Assembly: GCA_943323705.2 (NCBI GenBank)
Contig: CALPIT020000100.1
Coordinates: 1-8,783, forward strand
Direction: 5' to 3'
DNA: 8,783 nucleotides
Origin: Streptomyces griseus
GTDB lineage: Bacteria; Bacteroidota; Bacteroidia; Chitinophagales; Chitinophagaceae
A program made the translations under genes and the position numbers. Each line of letters opens with the position of its first letter. Position 1 is the first letter of the stretch. A model generated the notes under the pieces. The model was not told where the DNA came from, ran no database searches, and saw only the letters and a program-made list of their open reading frames with translations. Positions 1 through 6,669 of the stretch are shown in pieces.

Positions 1-1
1 A

Positions 2-1087
2 AAAGGATTTGAAGCCAATAACGAAAGCGATAGCTCCAACATTGAACTGAAAGCAAATGACATCGTTCAGTTCTTTGCTAAAAGCGAGTTCAGTCAGCAA
101 CAATTTGTAGAGATTTTTGGCGAGGTGAGAAAACCCGGCAAAGTGATTAAATACGGCAAGATGAGTTTACAGGATCTCTTGTTTATTTCAGGTGGATTGA
201 AACCATCTGCTGAATTCGGCAGACTGGAAATTTCGAGTATTGTAAATATGGATTCAGCGCAACAAGGTTTGAATCCAACCAGGACTGTAATAAAATCTTA
301 TGCCATTCAACAAGATTTGTCATTAGATGAATCGGCTTCAAAAGTCGTGCTGATGCCTTACGACCAAATTTATGTAAGAAAGAATCCGTCATTTGAATTA
401 CAACAAAATATTGAGTTGAAAGGTTTGGTGAAATACCCTGGCCAATATCCAAGATTAGATAAATATGAAAGATTGTCATCTTACATTGAACGTGCCGGTG
501 GACTTACTGAAAATGCTGATGTTTCCGGAGCTGTGTTAATGAGAAGAAAACAAATTGATGTGCGTGAGTTGGGATTAATAGCCCCTAAATTTAAAATGGA
601 TTCTACAGGAAATATCATAAAAGACAGTTTGCCTTTAGAATACAGATTTAAAGAAGAGCCGGTAAGCATTGATTTATACAATGCTTTACAAAATAAAAAC
701 TCAAAATACGATATCATTCTTCAGGAAAACGATGTGGTATTTGTACCTGAAATCAATCCTTTTGTGAGCATCGTGGGTAAGGTGCAGTCTCCTTTAAAAG
801 TTGCCTTTGACAAACAACACAAAAACCTTGGTTATTATATAGACAAAGCCGGTGGGTTTGGTGTGAAACCTTGGAGAAGAAGAGTGTTTGTCACTTATGC
901 AAATGGAAGAAGCAGAAGAACACATAATTTTTTATTCTTGCATTTTTATCCTCGTGTACATGAAGGCGCCATTGTAAATGTACCTGCAAGACCCGAGGGT
1001 CAAGGTCTTAGTGATATGGCAAAAGCCACATTCATAGCCATTGTGCCAGCGGTAATGACTGCTCTAATTTTTAAATACATTCAATAA
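2..1087 (+). CDS. Polysaccharide export protein with SLBB domains (Wza-like), 5' partial
   Basis: The reading frame is open from base 2 to the TAA at 1085-1087, so 361 residues are visible and the true start lies before the window. The GTG at 125 is internal: conserved sequence (VEIFG) runs straight through it. Three SLBB-type beta-grasp repeats can be seen, each with a V/L-x-G-x-V-x-x-P-G-like core and a later 'GG': about residues 36-68 (FGEVRKPGKV, ISGGL), 136-170 (LKGLVKYPGQY, RAGGL) and 255-287 (VGKVQSPLKV, KAGGF). The C-terminus has a hydrophobic stretch at about 340-359, ending only two residues later. By family knowledge, such proteins form the periplasmic and outer-membrane conduit for exopolysaccharide or capsule. 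The Wzz-like gene starts 10 bp downstream, which supports a polysaccharide export operon. The family call is strong; the polymer exported is unknown. Confidence 0.9.
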   Translation, partial: KGFEANNESDSSNIELKANDIVQFFAKSEFSQQQFVEIFGEVRKPGKVIKYGKMSLQDLLFISGGLKPSAEFGRLEISSIVNMDSAQQGLNPTRTVIKSYAIQQDLSLDESASKVVLMPYDQIYVRKNPSFELQQNIELKGLVKYPGQYPRLDKYERLSSYIERAGGLTENADVSGAVLMRRKQIDVRELGLIAPKFKMDSTGNIIKDSLPLEYRFKEEPVSIDLYNALQNKNSKYDIILQENDVVFVPEINPFVSIVGKVQSPLKVAFDKQHKNLGYYIDKAGGFGVKPWRRRVFVTYANGRSRRTHNFLFLHFYPRVHEGAIVNVPARPEGQGLSDMAKATFIAIVPAVMTALIFKYIQ

Positions 1088-1097
1088 AATAATAGAA

Positions 1098-2105
1098 GTG
1101 AATTACCAGACATTTATCACTGTTGTTTATACAAGAATTTCCAAGTTGAAATTTCTTATTTTAGGCATTGGTGTTTTAGCAGCGTTGTGTTGTTTTATCT
1201 ATACAAAAACAATTCCTAAAGTGTATTCATCGAGAGCAACAGTGTTTCCACTAAATGCTTCAAATGATAATGCAGGCGCAGCAAGTGCACTAACCAGTTT
1301 GCTCGGACTTTCGGAAACGCCTAAGAGCTTTATTCAAGAGGCTTCTATCAATATTGTTGATCTTGCTTTGAGTCGAAATACAAGAGAAGCGGTTGCCTTG
1401 GAATTGGTTCCTGCATTGGGAAACAAATCAGTTGCAGTGCTCGTGATTGAAGAATACAACAAGAAGAAGCCTTTTTATAAATCATCTATAAAGATTCCTG
1501 AATCTAAGGAGATGTTGGCAGCAGTTGGCGGTAATTTATTAAAAGATAATTTCTTCGCAAAAATCAATAAAAACGGCATTCTTGAGATTAATTTTAATAC
1601 AACGAGTGAAGCTTTTGTGGGTCCGGTATCTTATATTTTCGTTGACAAAATTTCAGAGTTTTATAAAGAGCTTAAAATAAAAAAAGCCAAAAGAGATTAC
1701 GATTTCATGTGTGAAAAAGTAGATTCACTTGAATTGGTATTGGCAACTTATGACAAGTCTGCAGTTGGTATGGCAAACACAACTTTATTTGTAGCCCCTG
1801 ATAAATTACAATATCAATTGCCAAAACAAAATTTATCCAACGAGAAATCAAGAGTGATGCGCCAGCGTGATATGTCGGCGGAAAATAGAGAAGAAGCTTT
1901 ATGGCGTTTACAAAAAGAAACGCCGATTATTGCGATGCTTGACAAGCCAGACGCACCTTATGATACAACCAAGCCATCAGCAATTTTGTATGGTGCGATT
2001 GGATTTATTATTAGTATTGTACTGTTGATTTTTATATTGATTTTCATTCCAACCTATCGCTTTATTAAATCTGAAATAAAAGCATCTGTTTTTAATCACG
2101 GATAG
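1098..2105 (+). CDS. Wzz-like chain-length determinant / polysaccharide co-polymerase
   Basis: A protein of 335 residues with the typical co-polymerase layout: a short cytoplasmic N-terminus, TM1 at about 19-36, a large periplasmic part with helical, charged segments (about 187-220 and 245-275), a proline-containing stretch before the last helix (KPDAPYDTTKP, about 283-293), and TM2 at about 296-318. It lacks the fused tyrosine-kinase domain of larger BY-kinase relatives. By family knowledge it sits in the inner membrane and sets polysaccharide chain length or couples polymerisation to export. The start is a GTG at 1098, chosen because no ATG, GTG or TTG lies between it and the in-frame stop at 1065-1067, and the next ATG would remove TM1. 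No clear Shine-Dalgarno is present. It lies 10 bp after the SLBB gene, so both are probably in one transcript. It appears to be the last gene of the cluster, since the next gene is convergent. Confidence 0.85.
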   Translation: MNYQTFITVVYTRISKLKFLILGIGVLAALCCFIYTKTIPKVYSSRATVFPLNASNDNAGAASALTSLLGLSETPKSFIQEASINIVDLALSRNTREAVALELVPALGNKSVAVLVIEEYNKKKPFYKSSIKIPESKEMLAAVGGNLLKDNFFAKINKNGILEINFNTTSEAFVGPVSYIFVDKISEFYKELKIKKAKRDYDFMCEKVDSLELVLATYDKSAVGMANTTLFVAPDKLQYQLPKQNLSNEKSRVMRQRDMSAENREEALWRLQKETPIIAMLDKPDAPYDTTKPSAILYGAIGFIISIVLLIFILIFIPTYRFIKSEIKASVFNHG

Positions 2106-2150
2106 GATTTGTTCAAAAGGTTCAATACTCTCAAAATGTATCGAACTTAT

Positions 2151-2197
2151 CAGTAATGTCTCCTGAAAGTGACGTTGCGTTTTTAGTGAATTTGTTT
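2151..2197 (+). repeat. Hairpin repeat, copy 1 (47 bp)
   Basis: This matches 2245-2291 at 43 of 47 positions with a constant 94-bp offset. It contains an imperfect stem, 2153-2160 pairing with 2171-2178 around a 10-nt loop, with two G-U pairs. It lies 45 bp after the wzz-like stop, between convergent genes, so its transcript could fold near the 3' end. It has no T-tract, so a rho-independent terminator is not supported. The top strand also reads as MSPESDVAFLVNLF from an ATG at 2156; whether that is ever translated is unknown. Confidence 0.8.
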
Positions 2198-2206
2198 GAA
2201 ATGAGT

Positions 2207-2226
2207 TGGCCACGAATTCACGAATT
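2207..2226 (+). repeat. Diverged copy of the CACGAAT intergenic repeat
   Basis: Reads TGGCCACGAATTCACGAATT. It differs at two positions from the 20-mer TAGCCACGAATGCACGAATT found twice at 4887-4906 and 5004-5023. It sits between the two hairpin repeats and is followed directly by a (TTA)5 microsatellite at 2225-2239. Dispersal to a second intergenic region more than 2.6 kb away marks it as a genome-wide short repeat rather than a local duplication. Confidence 0.7.
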
Positions 2227-2244
2227 ATTATTATTATTATTTCT

Positions 2245-2291
2245 CAGCAATGTCTCCTGAAAGGGACGTTGCGTTTCTGGTGAATTTGTTT
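2245..2291 (+). repeat. Hairpin repeat, copy 2 (47 bp)
   Basis: Second copy of the repeat at 2151-2197. Its stem is stronger: 2247-2254 (GCAATGTC) pairs with 2265-2272 (GACGTTGC), with one G-U pair, and can extend by two pairs into the loop. The four differences from copy 1 keep the stem pairable: T2154-G becomes C2248-G. Downstream, 2286-2316 resembles 2107-2137 (about 24 of 31 positions), so the local order of sub-blocks is A-B-B-A. An open frame from ATG 2250 to TAA 2348 would encode 32 residues starting MSPERDVAFLVNLF. It overlaps the convergent permease stop and is not called as a gene. Confidence 0.8.
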
Positions 2292-2344
2292 AACAAGTTC
2301 AATGAGTTCAAAATGTTGACCAACGCCAAACAACAAACAACAAA

Positions 2345-3643
2345 CTAATTCTTCTTAAACGCCCATTTCATCATTTCCTTCCAGCTTGGTTTTTTACCGT
2401 ACATCAAAATGCCTGTTCTATATATTTTTCCTGTTATCCAAGTAAAGAAAAGAAAGCAACCGATCAATAACAACATCGACAATCCCATTTGCCAAAACGG
2501 AACATCATAGGTAATTCTCCCCATCATTACAATAGGGGATGTTAATGGAAACAAACTTCCAAAAATAGCCAGGCTGCTATTGGGTTCTTCTACAGCTTTT
2601 GTCATGATGACGAAGCCAAGAATGATGGGCATGATTACAGGAAACACCAATTGTTGTGCCTCTTGTTGGTCTTCACTAACAACACTTCCTACAGCTGCAA
2701 AGATTGAAGCATAAGTAAGGTATCCACCAAGAAAATAAAACAGAAACAAGAAAATGATTTTTGCTAATGGTAAATTCGACATGCCTTCAAAAGCCGTTGC
2801 TGCCATAGACATGTCTTCTGATGAAGCTGCGCTTGCGTTTTGCATCTGTTCCATGAATTGTGGGAAAATCAATGGCACTAGCATTTGTATGCCAAGGATC
2901 AGTACAATCCAAATGGCAAATTGTGTCAATCCTACTGCACCTATTCCCACAATCTTTCCCATCATCATTTGAAATGGCTTTACAGAACTCACCATCACTT
3001 CTGCAATGCGGTTTGTTTTTTCTTCAGTAACACCTCTCATTACTTGTGTGCCGTAAATCATCATCATCATGTAAATCAAAAATCCACAACCAAAGGAAAC
3101 AGCATATGCCACACCGGCAAAGCTTTTCTTTTGACCTTCTTTGGTTTCAATGGCATTGTCTAATGTTACGCTGCTACTTTTTTTATCAAACTCTTTAGGG
3201 TCGATTCCGTTAGCAATCAGTTGATTTTTGCGAATGGTATTGTTGATTAAATCTTCCACATCCGACATGGTAGACAAGCTCACAGATGAAGGACTGTGCA
3301 GCGTGAATTTATTTTTTGAAACTGAATCTATAACTTTTGGAATGTATAAAAATGATTGATAGTCGAGGTTTTTATATTTGGGTAAAAATGATTTTTCAGT
3401 TTCATTTTCTATTAATGTGAATTGAAGTTTTGGATCTGAGGTGTCGGCTTTACCATTGAAAATATGAGCTTCATCAATTACAGCAATTTTTTGTACATCG
3501 TCGCTGCCATTCATGCTGATGGCAAAGATGGCAACATAAAATCCGACGATGATTAATGGAACAAGTATGGTTGTAATCAGGAAAGATTTCTTTTTTACAC
3601 GCGTAAAATATTCTCTACCTATTATCAGAAAGATTTTATTCAT
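2345..3643 (-). CDS. ABC-2 type exporter permease (NatB-like)
   Basis: A protein of 432 residues, the membrane half of an ABC-2 exporter. An N-terminal helix at about 21-43 follows the basic segment REYFTRVKKKS. Then comes an extracytoplasmic domain (about 45-175) and a cluster of about five or six hydrophobic segments (roughly 177-198, 233-260, 295-320, 333-350, 385-404). Family signatures are GVTEEKTNRIAEVMVSSVKP (204-223), followed by GKIVG, and SEDQQEAQQLVFPV (323-336). This architecture matches ABC2_membrane_3/NatB permeases, originally known from sodium export, but the family exports varied substrates and the cargo here cannot be assigned. The ATG at 3643 is 5 bp after the stop of the ATPase gene, suggesting translational coupling. 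The C-terminus is basic (KKPSWKEMMKWAFKKN). It ends at TAG 2345-2347, facing the Wzz-like gene. Confidence 0.92.
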   Translation of the reverse strand: MNKIFLIIGREYFTRVKKKSFLITTILVPLIIVGFYVAIFAISMNGSDDVQKIAVIDEAHIFNGKADTSDPKLQFTLIENETEKSFLPKYKNLDYQSFLYIPKVIDSVSKNKFTLHSPSSVSLSTMSDVEDLINNTIRKNQLIANGIDPKEFDKKSSSVTLDNAIETKEGQKKSFAGVAYAVSFGCGFLIYMMMMIYGTQVMRGVTEEKTNRIAEVMVSSVKPFQMMMGKIVGIGAVGLTQFAIWIVLILGIQMLVPLIFPQFMEQMQNASAASSEDMSMAATAFEGMSNLPLAKIIFLFLFYFLGGYLTYASIFAAVGSVVSEDQQEAQQLVFPVIMPIILGFVIMTKAVEEPNSSLAIFGSLFPLTSPIVMMGRITYDVPFWQMGLSMLLLIGCFLFFTWITGKIYRTGILMYGKKPSWKEMMKWAFKKN

Positions 3644-3648
3644 AAGAA

Positions 3649-4581
3649 TTAAGATTCAATGTTTTGAAATTGTCTGGTGGCTTTGGTGTCTTCAACCAGT
3701 TTGATGAAGATGTCATTTAATGAAGGCAAGACCTCGTTAAATGAATGGATCGTTACATGTTGATTGATAAAATATTGTAGCAATTCATTTGTGGTAGTAT
3801 CATGTTGTAATTTAAGTAGCAACTGATTGGGCTCGTATTTAACAACTTCGAAAATATAAGTCATGAGTTGTTCTGCCAATACATTTGCGCCGAGCTTGTA
3901 AATATTCTCTTTAAAGTCTTGTTTTACTTGGTGCACCGAGCCATCGAGGATTTTCTTTCCTTTGTTGACAAGAACAATATGGTCGCAAATTTCTTCTACC
4001 TGCTCCATTCGATGCGTACTGAAAATAATGGTAGCGCCGTTTTTAGCGAGATTGAAAATTTCATCTTTAATCAAATTGGCATTAACAGGATCGAGTCCGC
4101 TAAAAGGTTCGTCTAAGATGATTAATTTGGGGTTATGCAATACCGTGGTTACAAATTGTAATTTCTGACTCATCCCTTTACTGAGGTCTTCTACTTTTTT
4201 ATTCCACCAGCTTTCCATTTCAAATTTGATGAACCATTTTTTAATGCTGTCCATCGCATCATTTTTACTCATGCCTTTCAAGCGAGCGAGATATAATGCT
4301 TGTTCACCAATTTTCATTTTTTTATACAAGCCACGTTCTTCGGGCATGTAGCCGATGTCGATATTATTTTTTTCGGGATGAAAAGGCTGGCCGTTGAATT
4401 GAATGCTGCCGCTGTCGGGATAGAAAATTCCCGTAATCATTCTGAGTAAGGTCGTTTTGCCAGCACCATTAGGACCGAGCAATCCGAAAATACTTCCTTG
4501 TTGGATATTGAAACTGATGTCGTCAACAGCTTTTTGAGTGGCAAAATATTTCTTGAGGGAGTCTAATTCTAAAATGTTCAT
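3649..4581 (-). CDS. ABC-2 type exporter ATP-binding protein (NatA-like)
   Basis: A protein of 310 residues from ATG 4581. A TTG one codon upstream (4584) would only add one residue, so the ATG is preferred. All nucleotide-binding motifs are present: Walker A GPNGAGKTT (36-44), a Q-loop region reading YMPEERGLY (78-86) with Glu where Gln is usual (as is common in NatA-type proteins), signature LSKGMSQKLQ (133-142), Walker B LIILDEPFSGLD (153-164) and the H-loop STH (188-190). The C-terminal part after about 215 fits the DUF4162 extension found on this ATPase group. It energises the permease encoded 5 bp downstream; the two form a typical two-gene exporter. Substrate is unknown. A Bacteroidota-type promoter candidate lies about 70 bp upstream. 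Confidence 0.95.
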   Translation of the reverse strand: MNILELDSLKKYFATQKAVDDISFNIQQGSIFGLLGPNGAGKTTLLRMITGIFYPDSGSIQFNGQPFHPEKNNIDIGYMPEERGLYKKMKIGEQALYLARLKGMSKNDAMDSIKKWFIKFEMESWWNKKVEDLSKGMSQKLQFVTTVLHNPKLIILDEPFSGLDPVNANLIKDEIFNLAKNGATIIFSTHRMEQVEEICDHIVLVNKGKKILDGSVHQVKQDFKENIYKLGANVLAEQLMTYIFEVVKYEPNQLLLKLQHDTTTNELLQYFINQHVTIHSFNEVLPSLNDIFIKLVEDTKATRQFQNIES

Positions 4582-4648
4582 CAAAGTAAATTATGATTAA
4601 ATATAGGATGAATTTGTGAATGATTATGTGATGATAAAATTAAAAATT

Positions 4649-4682
4649 CAAAAGTAAAAATTAAAAAAGGGGTTCATACAAA
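4649..4682 (-). promoter_or_regulatory. Candidate promoter of the ABC exporter operon
   Basis: On the minus strand, TACTTTTG at 4656-4649 fits the Bacteroidota -7 consensus TAnnTTTG exactly. TTTG at 4682-4679 can serve as the -33 element with a 22-nt gap, inside the range tolerated in flavobacteria. It would give a leader of roughly 60 nt to the ATPase ATG at 4581. The motif is short and the region AT-rich, so chance occurrence is possible. Confidence 0.45.
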
Positions 4683-4730
4683 TTCAATTCAGATTATGTA
4701 TTTGGCAATGAATTTATAATTGTGTTTTTT

Positions 4731-4790
4731 TAGTCCTCCGTTTCAACATAGCCCACCGTTTCAACATAGCCCACCGTTTCAACGGTGGGA
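4731..4790 (+). repeat. Three tandem 18-bp units ending in a perfect hairpin
   Basis: Units TAGTCCTCCGTTTCAACA (4731-4748), TAGCCCACCGTTTCAACA (4749-4766) and TAGCCCACCGTTTCAACG (4767-4784) are head to tail with no spacers; the first has two mismatches. The third runs into the palindrome CCCACCGTTTCAACGGTGGG (4770-4789), a 9-bp perfect stem around TC. The first two units carry only the left arm. A decayed copy of the palindrome lies at 4938-4960. The shape is that of a REP-like extragenic palindrome. It is not a terminator: no T-tract follows. Confidence 0.85.
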
Positions 4791-4809
4791 AGAATTATGT
4801 TTTTTCATA

Positions 4810-4820
4810 TTCCAAAGGAA
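4810..4820 (+). repeat. Short palindrome TTCCAAAGGAA
   Basis: An 11-bp TTCC-NNN-GGAA palindrome, the shortest of three related copies in this gap (the others are centred near 4864 and 4981). On its own it would be unremarkable; it is listed because the same core recurs twice within 170 bp. Confidence 0.5.
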
Positions 4821-4855
4821 CATTTCCTCTATAGCCCGAAATGACATATTAATAA

Positions 4856-4906
4856 TCGTTCCATAGGAACGAATGGTGAAGATAAATAGCCACGAATGCA
4901 CGAATT
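4856..4906 (+). repeat. Composite repeat unit, copy 1
   Basis: Begins with the palindrome CGTTCCATAGGAACG (4857-4871), one pair longer if T4856 and A4872 are included. It continues through GAATGGTGAA and ends in the 20-mer TAGCCACGAATGCACGAATT (4887-4906). Positions 4859-4906 match 4976-5023 at about 41 of 48 positions with an exact 117-bp offset. Six of the seven mismatches fall in the palindrome loop and the linker; the terminal 20-mer is identical in both copies. Confidence 0.8.
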
Positions 4907-4937
4907 AGTTATTGATATAAATACCAATATTTTAAAA

Positions 4938-4960
4938 TAGCCCATCGTTTCAACGGTGTG
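4938..4960 (+). repeat. Decayed copy of the CCCACCGTT palindrome
   Basis: TAGCCCATCGTTTCAACGGTGTG corresponds to the sequence at 4767-4789 with two changes. One converts a C-G to a T-G pair and the other breaks one pair near the base of the stem. It lies 15 bp upstream of the second composite repeat unit, so the order palindrome, TTCC-NNN-GGAA, CACGAAT 20-mer occurs in this gap twice. Confidence 0.75.
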
Positions 4961-4975
4961 AACAATAAAAAATCT

Positions 4976-5023
4976 TTCCATTGGAACGAATGATGAAATG
5001 TATTAGCCACGAATGCACGAATT
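4976..5023 (+). repeat. Composite repeat unit, copy 2
   Basis: Second copy of 4859-4906: the palindrome core TTCCATTGGAA (4976-4986), CGAATGATGAA, a 6-bp variable linker and the identical 20-mer TAGCCACGAATGCACGAATT (5004-5023). The palindrome is weaker than copy 1, because the outer C-G pair is lost (CTTTCC instead of TCGTTCC). Confidence 0.8.
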
Positions 5024-5072
5024 TATTTTTGATGCTTCAAGATTATAAGGATTGTTCGTAACTAATGATCAA

Positions 5073-5100
5073 CTTCCCCCTTGGGGGATTGAGGGGGCTA
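5073..5100 (-). repeat. C-rich hairpin repeat overlapping the FAD-gene stop codon
   Basis: On the minus strand the element reads TAGCCCCCTCAATCCCCC followed by AAGGGGGAAG. CCCCC/GGGGG arms (5083-5087 and 5076-5080) form a 5-bp G-C stem around AA. Its first three bases are the TAG stop codon of the FAD-dependent dehydrogenase. Downstream there is no U-rich tract, so intrinsic termination is not supported by sequence, although a strong stem here could protect the 3' end. The composition (15 G or C in two runs plus flank) contrasts sharply with the AT-rich surroundings and suggests an inserted repeat element. Confidence 0.65.
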
Positions 5101-6669
5101 AATAGTAATCTTTATCTGCTCCACCACTCTTTCTCCATCCATAGCCGCGCTAACGATGCCACCTGCATATCCAGCACCTTCCCCACAAGGGTAGAGGTTT
5201 TTTATTTGAGGATGAGCGAGAGTGTCGTTATCTCTCGGGATTCTTACCGGACTTGAAGTACGGCTTTCCGTTGCTACCACAATGGCATCATTTGAAAAAT
5301 AACCCTTCATTTTTTTTCCAAATGCCCGGAAGCCTCCATTCAATGTTTGATATACAAAATCGGGCAGCACTTCTTTTAAGGAAGCTGATTGCAAGCCCGG
5401 CAAATAAGAATTTTGAGGAAGGTTCACAGAAGTTTTGTTATTACAAAAATCAACGAGACGCTGTGCAGGTGCTACAAAATTCCCGCCTCCAGCTGCATAA
5501 GCATTTTGCTCTACCAATTGCTGAAAATACATAAACAGCAAAGGGTCGTTTGGATGGATATTTTTCTCTTTCAAAGTTTTATAAGCATCTTCTTGGGTGA
5601 CTTCAACAACCATGCCGCTGTTGGCGAAAGGGTTGTTTCTTTTAGACGGACTCCAACCATTTACCACAAGTTCATTGTTGTTTGTTGAAGCAGGTGCTAT
5701 GATACCACCTGGGCACATACAGAACGAAAAAACGCCTTTCTCGTTTACTTGTTCCACCAAACTATATGAAGCCGGTGGCAAAAATTCGCCTCTGTTGTCG
5801 CAATGGTATTGAATGCTATCTATGAGCGTTTGAGGATGTTCAACTCGTACACCTAATGCAAAGGGCTTGGCTTCTATAAGTATATTTTTTTCATTCAATA
5901 AGCTGAAAATATCTCTGGCCGAATGTCCTGTTGCGAGGATATAAGCATCTGCTGAAAATTTCGAATTGTCGGCAGTTTCAGCGTAAATAATTTGGTTGTT
6001 TTTGATACCGAAATCTGTCAATTTTTTCTCAAAATGAACTTCACCACCACATTCGAGAATTAGATTTCTCATGGCGGTGATGATTTGCGGAAGTTTATTA
6101 GTTCCGATATGTGGATGTGCGTCCCAGGTAATGTTTTCCGGGGCACCAAATTTGACAAATAAACTCAATATGCGGTTGATGTCGCCTCTTTTGTTGCTTC
6201 TTGTGTAAAGTTTGCCGTCGCTATAGGTCCCGGCACCGCCTTCGCCAAAACAATAATTGCTTTCGGGATTGATGATGCCTTCTTTGTTGAGTGTGGCTAA
6301 ATCTCTTCTGCGGCTTTTTACATCTTTTCCCCTTTCAAGAATGATGGGTTTGATGCCCGCTTCAATGCATTTTATTGCAGCAAAAATGCCAGCAGGGCCA
6401 GCACCGATAATGATGATTTTTTTTGCTGCATGCGTTACATCTACGAAATTAAAATCGATAGGAGTGGGAGATCGAAAAGGTTCGTTTATAAATGCCTCAA
6501 CCGTCAAATTAAAATAGACTTGCTTTGACCTCGCGTCGATAGATTTTTTAAGGAGGTGATAGCCAGTTACAGCGCTCAATTTCACGCTTAGAGAATCGGC
6601 AATTGATTTTTTAATCAATGCTTCATCCGCAGCAGCAGGGCTAAGTCGTAAGTTGATTTTTGTAGTCAT
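5098..6669 (-). CDS. FAD-dependent dehydrogenase, COG2509 family
   Basis: A protein of 523 residues from ATG 6669. The first ~80 residues form a small alpha/beta N-terminal domain typical of this family. The Rossmann dinucleotide motif IIIIGAGPAGIFAA is at about 85-98, ending with ILERG at 110-114. Further family landmarks are CFGEGGAGTYSDGKLYTR (140-157), ATGHSARD (246-253), CMCPGGII (317-324), YAAGGGNFVAPAQR (391-404) and the C-terminal FAD motif YPCGEGAGYAGGIVSAAMDG (493-512). Length is normal for the family. By family knowledge this is a cytoplasmic flavoprotein of the NAD(P)/FAD-dependent oxidoreductase superfamily; the physiological substrate is not established and none can be inferred here. 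It follows the DUF3127 gene by 37 bp and is probably transcribed with it. The TAG stop at 5098-5100 belongs to a G/C-rich repeat. Confidence 0.93.
   Translation of the reverse strand: MTTKINLRLSPAAADEALIKKSIADSLSVKLSAVTGYHLLKKSIDARSKQVYFNLTVEAFINEPFRSPTPIDFNFVDVTHAAKKIIIIGAGPAGIFAAIKCIEAGIKPIILERGKDVKSRRRDLATLNKEGIINPESNYCFGEGGAGTYSDGKLYTRSNKRGDINRILSLFVKFGAPENITWDAHPHIGTNKLPQIITAMRNLILECGGEVHFEKKLTDFGIKNNQIIYAETADNSKFSADAYILATGHSARDIFSLLNEKNILIEAKPFALGVRVEHPQTLIDSIQYHCDNRGEFLPPASYSLVEQVNEKGVFSFCMCPGGIIAPASTNNNELVVNGWSPSKRNNPFANSGMVVEVTQEDAYKTLKEKNIHPNDPLLFMYFQQLVEQNAYAAGGGNFVAPAQRLVDFCNNKTSVNLPQNSYLPGLQSASLKEVLPDFVYQTLNGGFRAFGKKMKGYFSNDAIVVATESRTSSPVRIPRDNDTLAHPQIKNLYPCGEGAGYAGGIVSAAMDGERVVEQIKITI

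Larger units (their letters stand above)
4582..5097. other. Repeat-rich intergenic region with no gene
   Basis: 516 bp between the start of the ABC ATPase gene and the stop of the FAD-dehydrogenase gene, both on the minus strand. I found no convincing coding frame. The part next to the ATPase gene (4582-4730) is AT-rich and holds a promoter candidate. From 4731 to 5097 the DNA is a mosaic of short palindromes and direct repeats, listed separately. Its accumulation between two apparent transcription units, without a transposase, fits a landing area for small non-autonomous repeat elements. Confidence 0.75.

Noticed and set aside
183..717. Minus-strand open frames opposite the SLBB gene
   Set aside because: They lie antisense to a gene with recognisable repeated domains and show no protein-like pattern themselves.
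125..1087. GTG at 125 as the start of the SLBB gene
   Set aside because: The frame is open back to base 2 and the first visible SLBB repeat spans position 125, so the gene begins before the window.
2156..2348. Two small genes encoding MSPE(S/R)DVAFLVNLF peptides
   Set aside because: Only 34 and 32 codons, in a repeat between convergent genes, with no ribosome binding site and with diverging C-termini built from microsatellite or low-complexity sequence. Kept as a finding, not as CDS.
3649..4584. TTG at 4584 as the start of the ABC ATPase
   Set aside because: An ATG follows immediately at 4581 and gives the usual N-terminus for the family; the TTG adds only one residue.
4731..4790. Tandem 18-bp units as a CRISPR array
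   Set aside because: The units are contiguous with no spacers, there are only three, and no cas gene is present. They form part of a palindromic repeat.
5065..5256. Plus-strand open frame over the end of the FAD dehydrogenase
   Set aside because: It lies mostly antisense to a well-supported gene, starts in the G/C-rich repeat and resembles no protein family I recognise.
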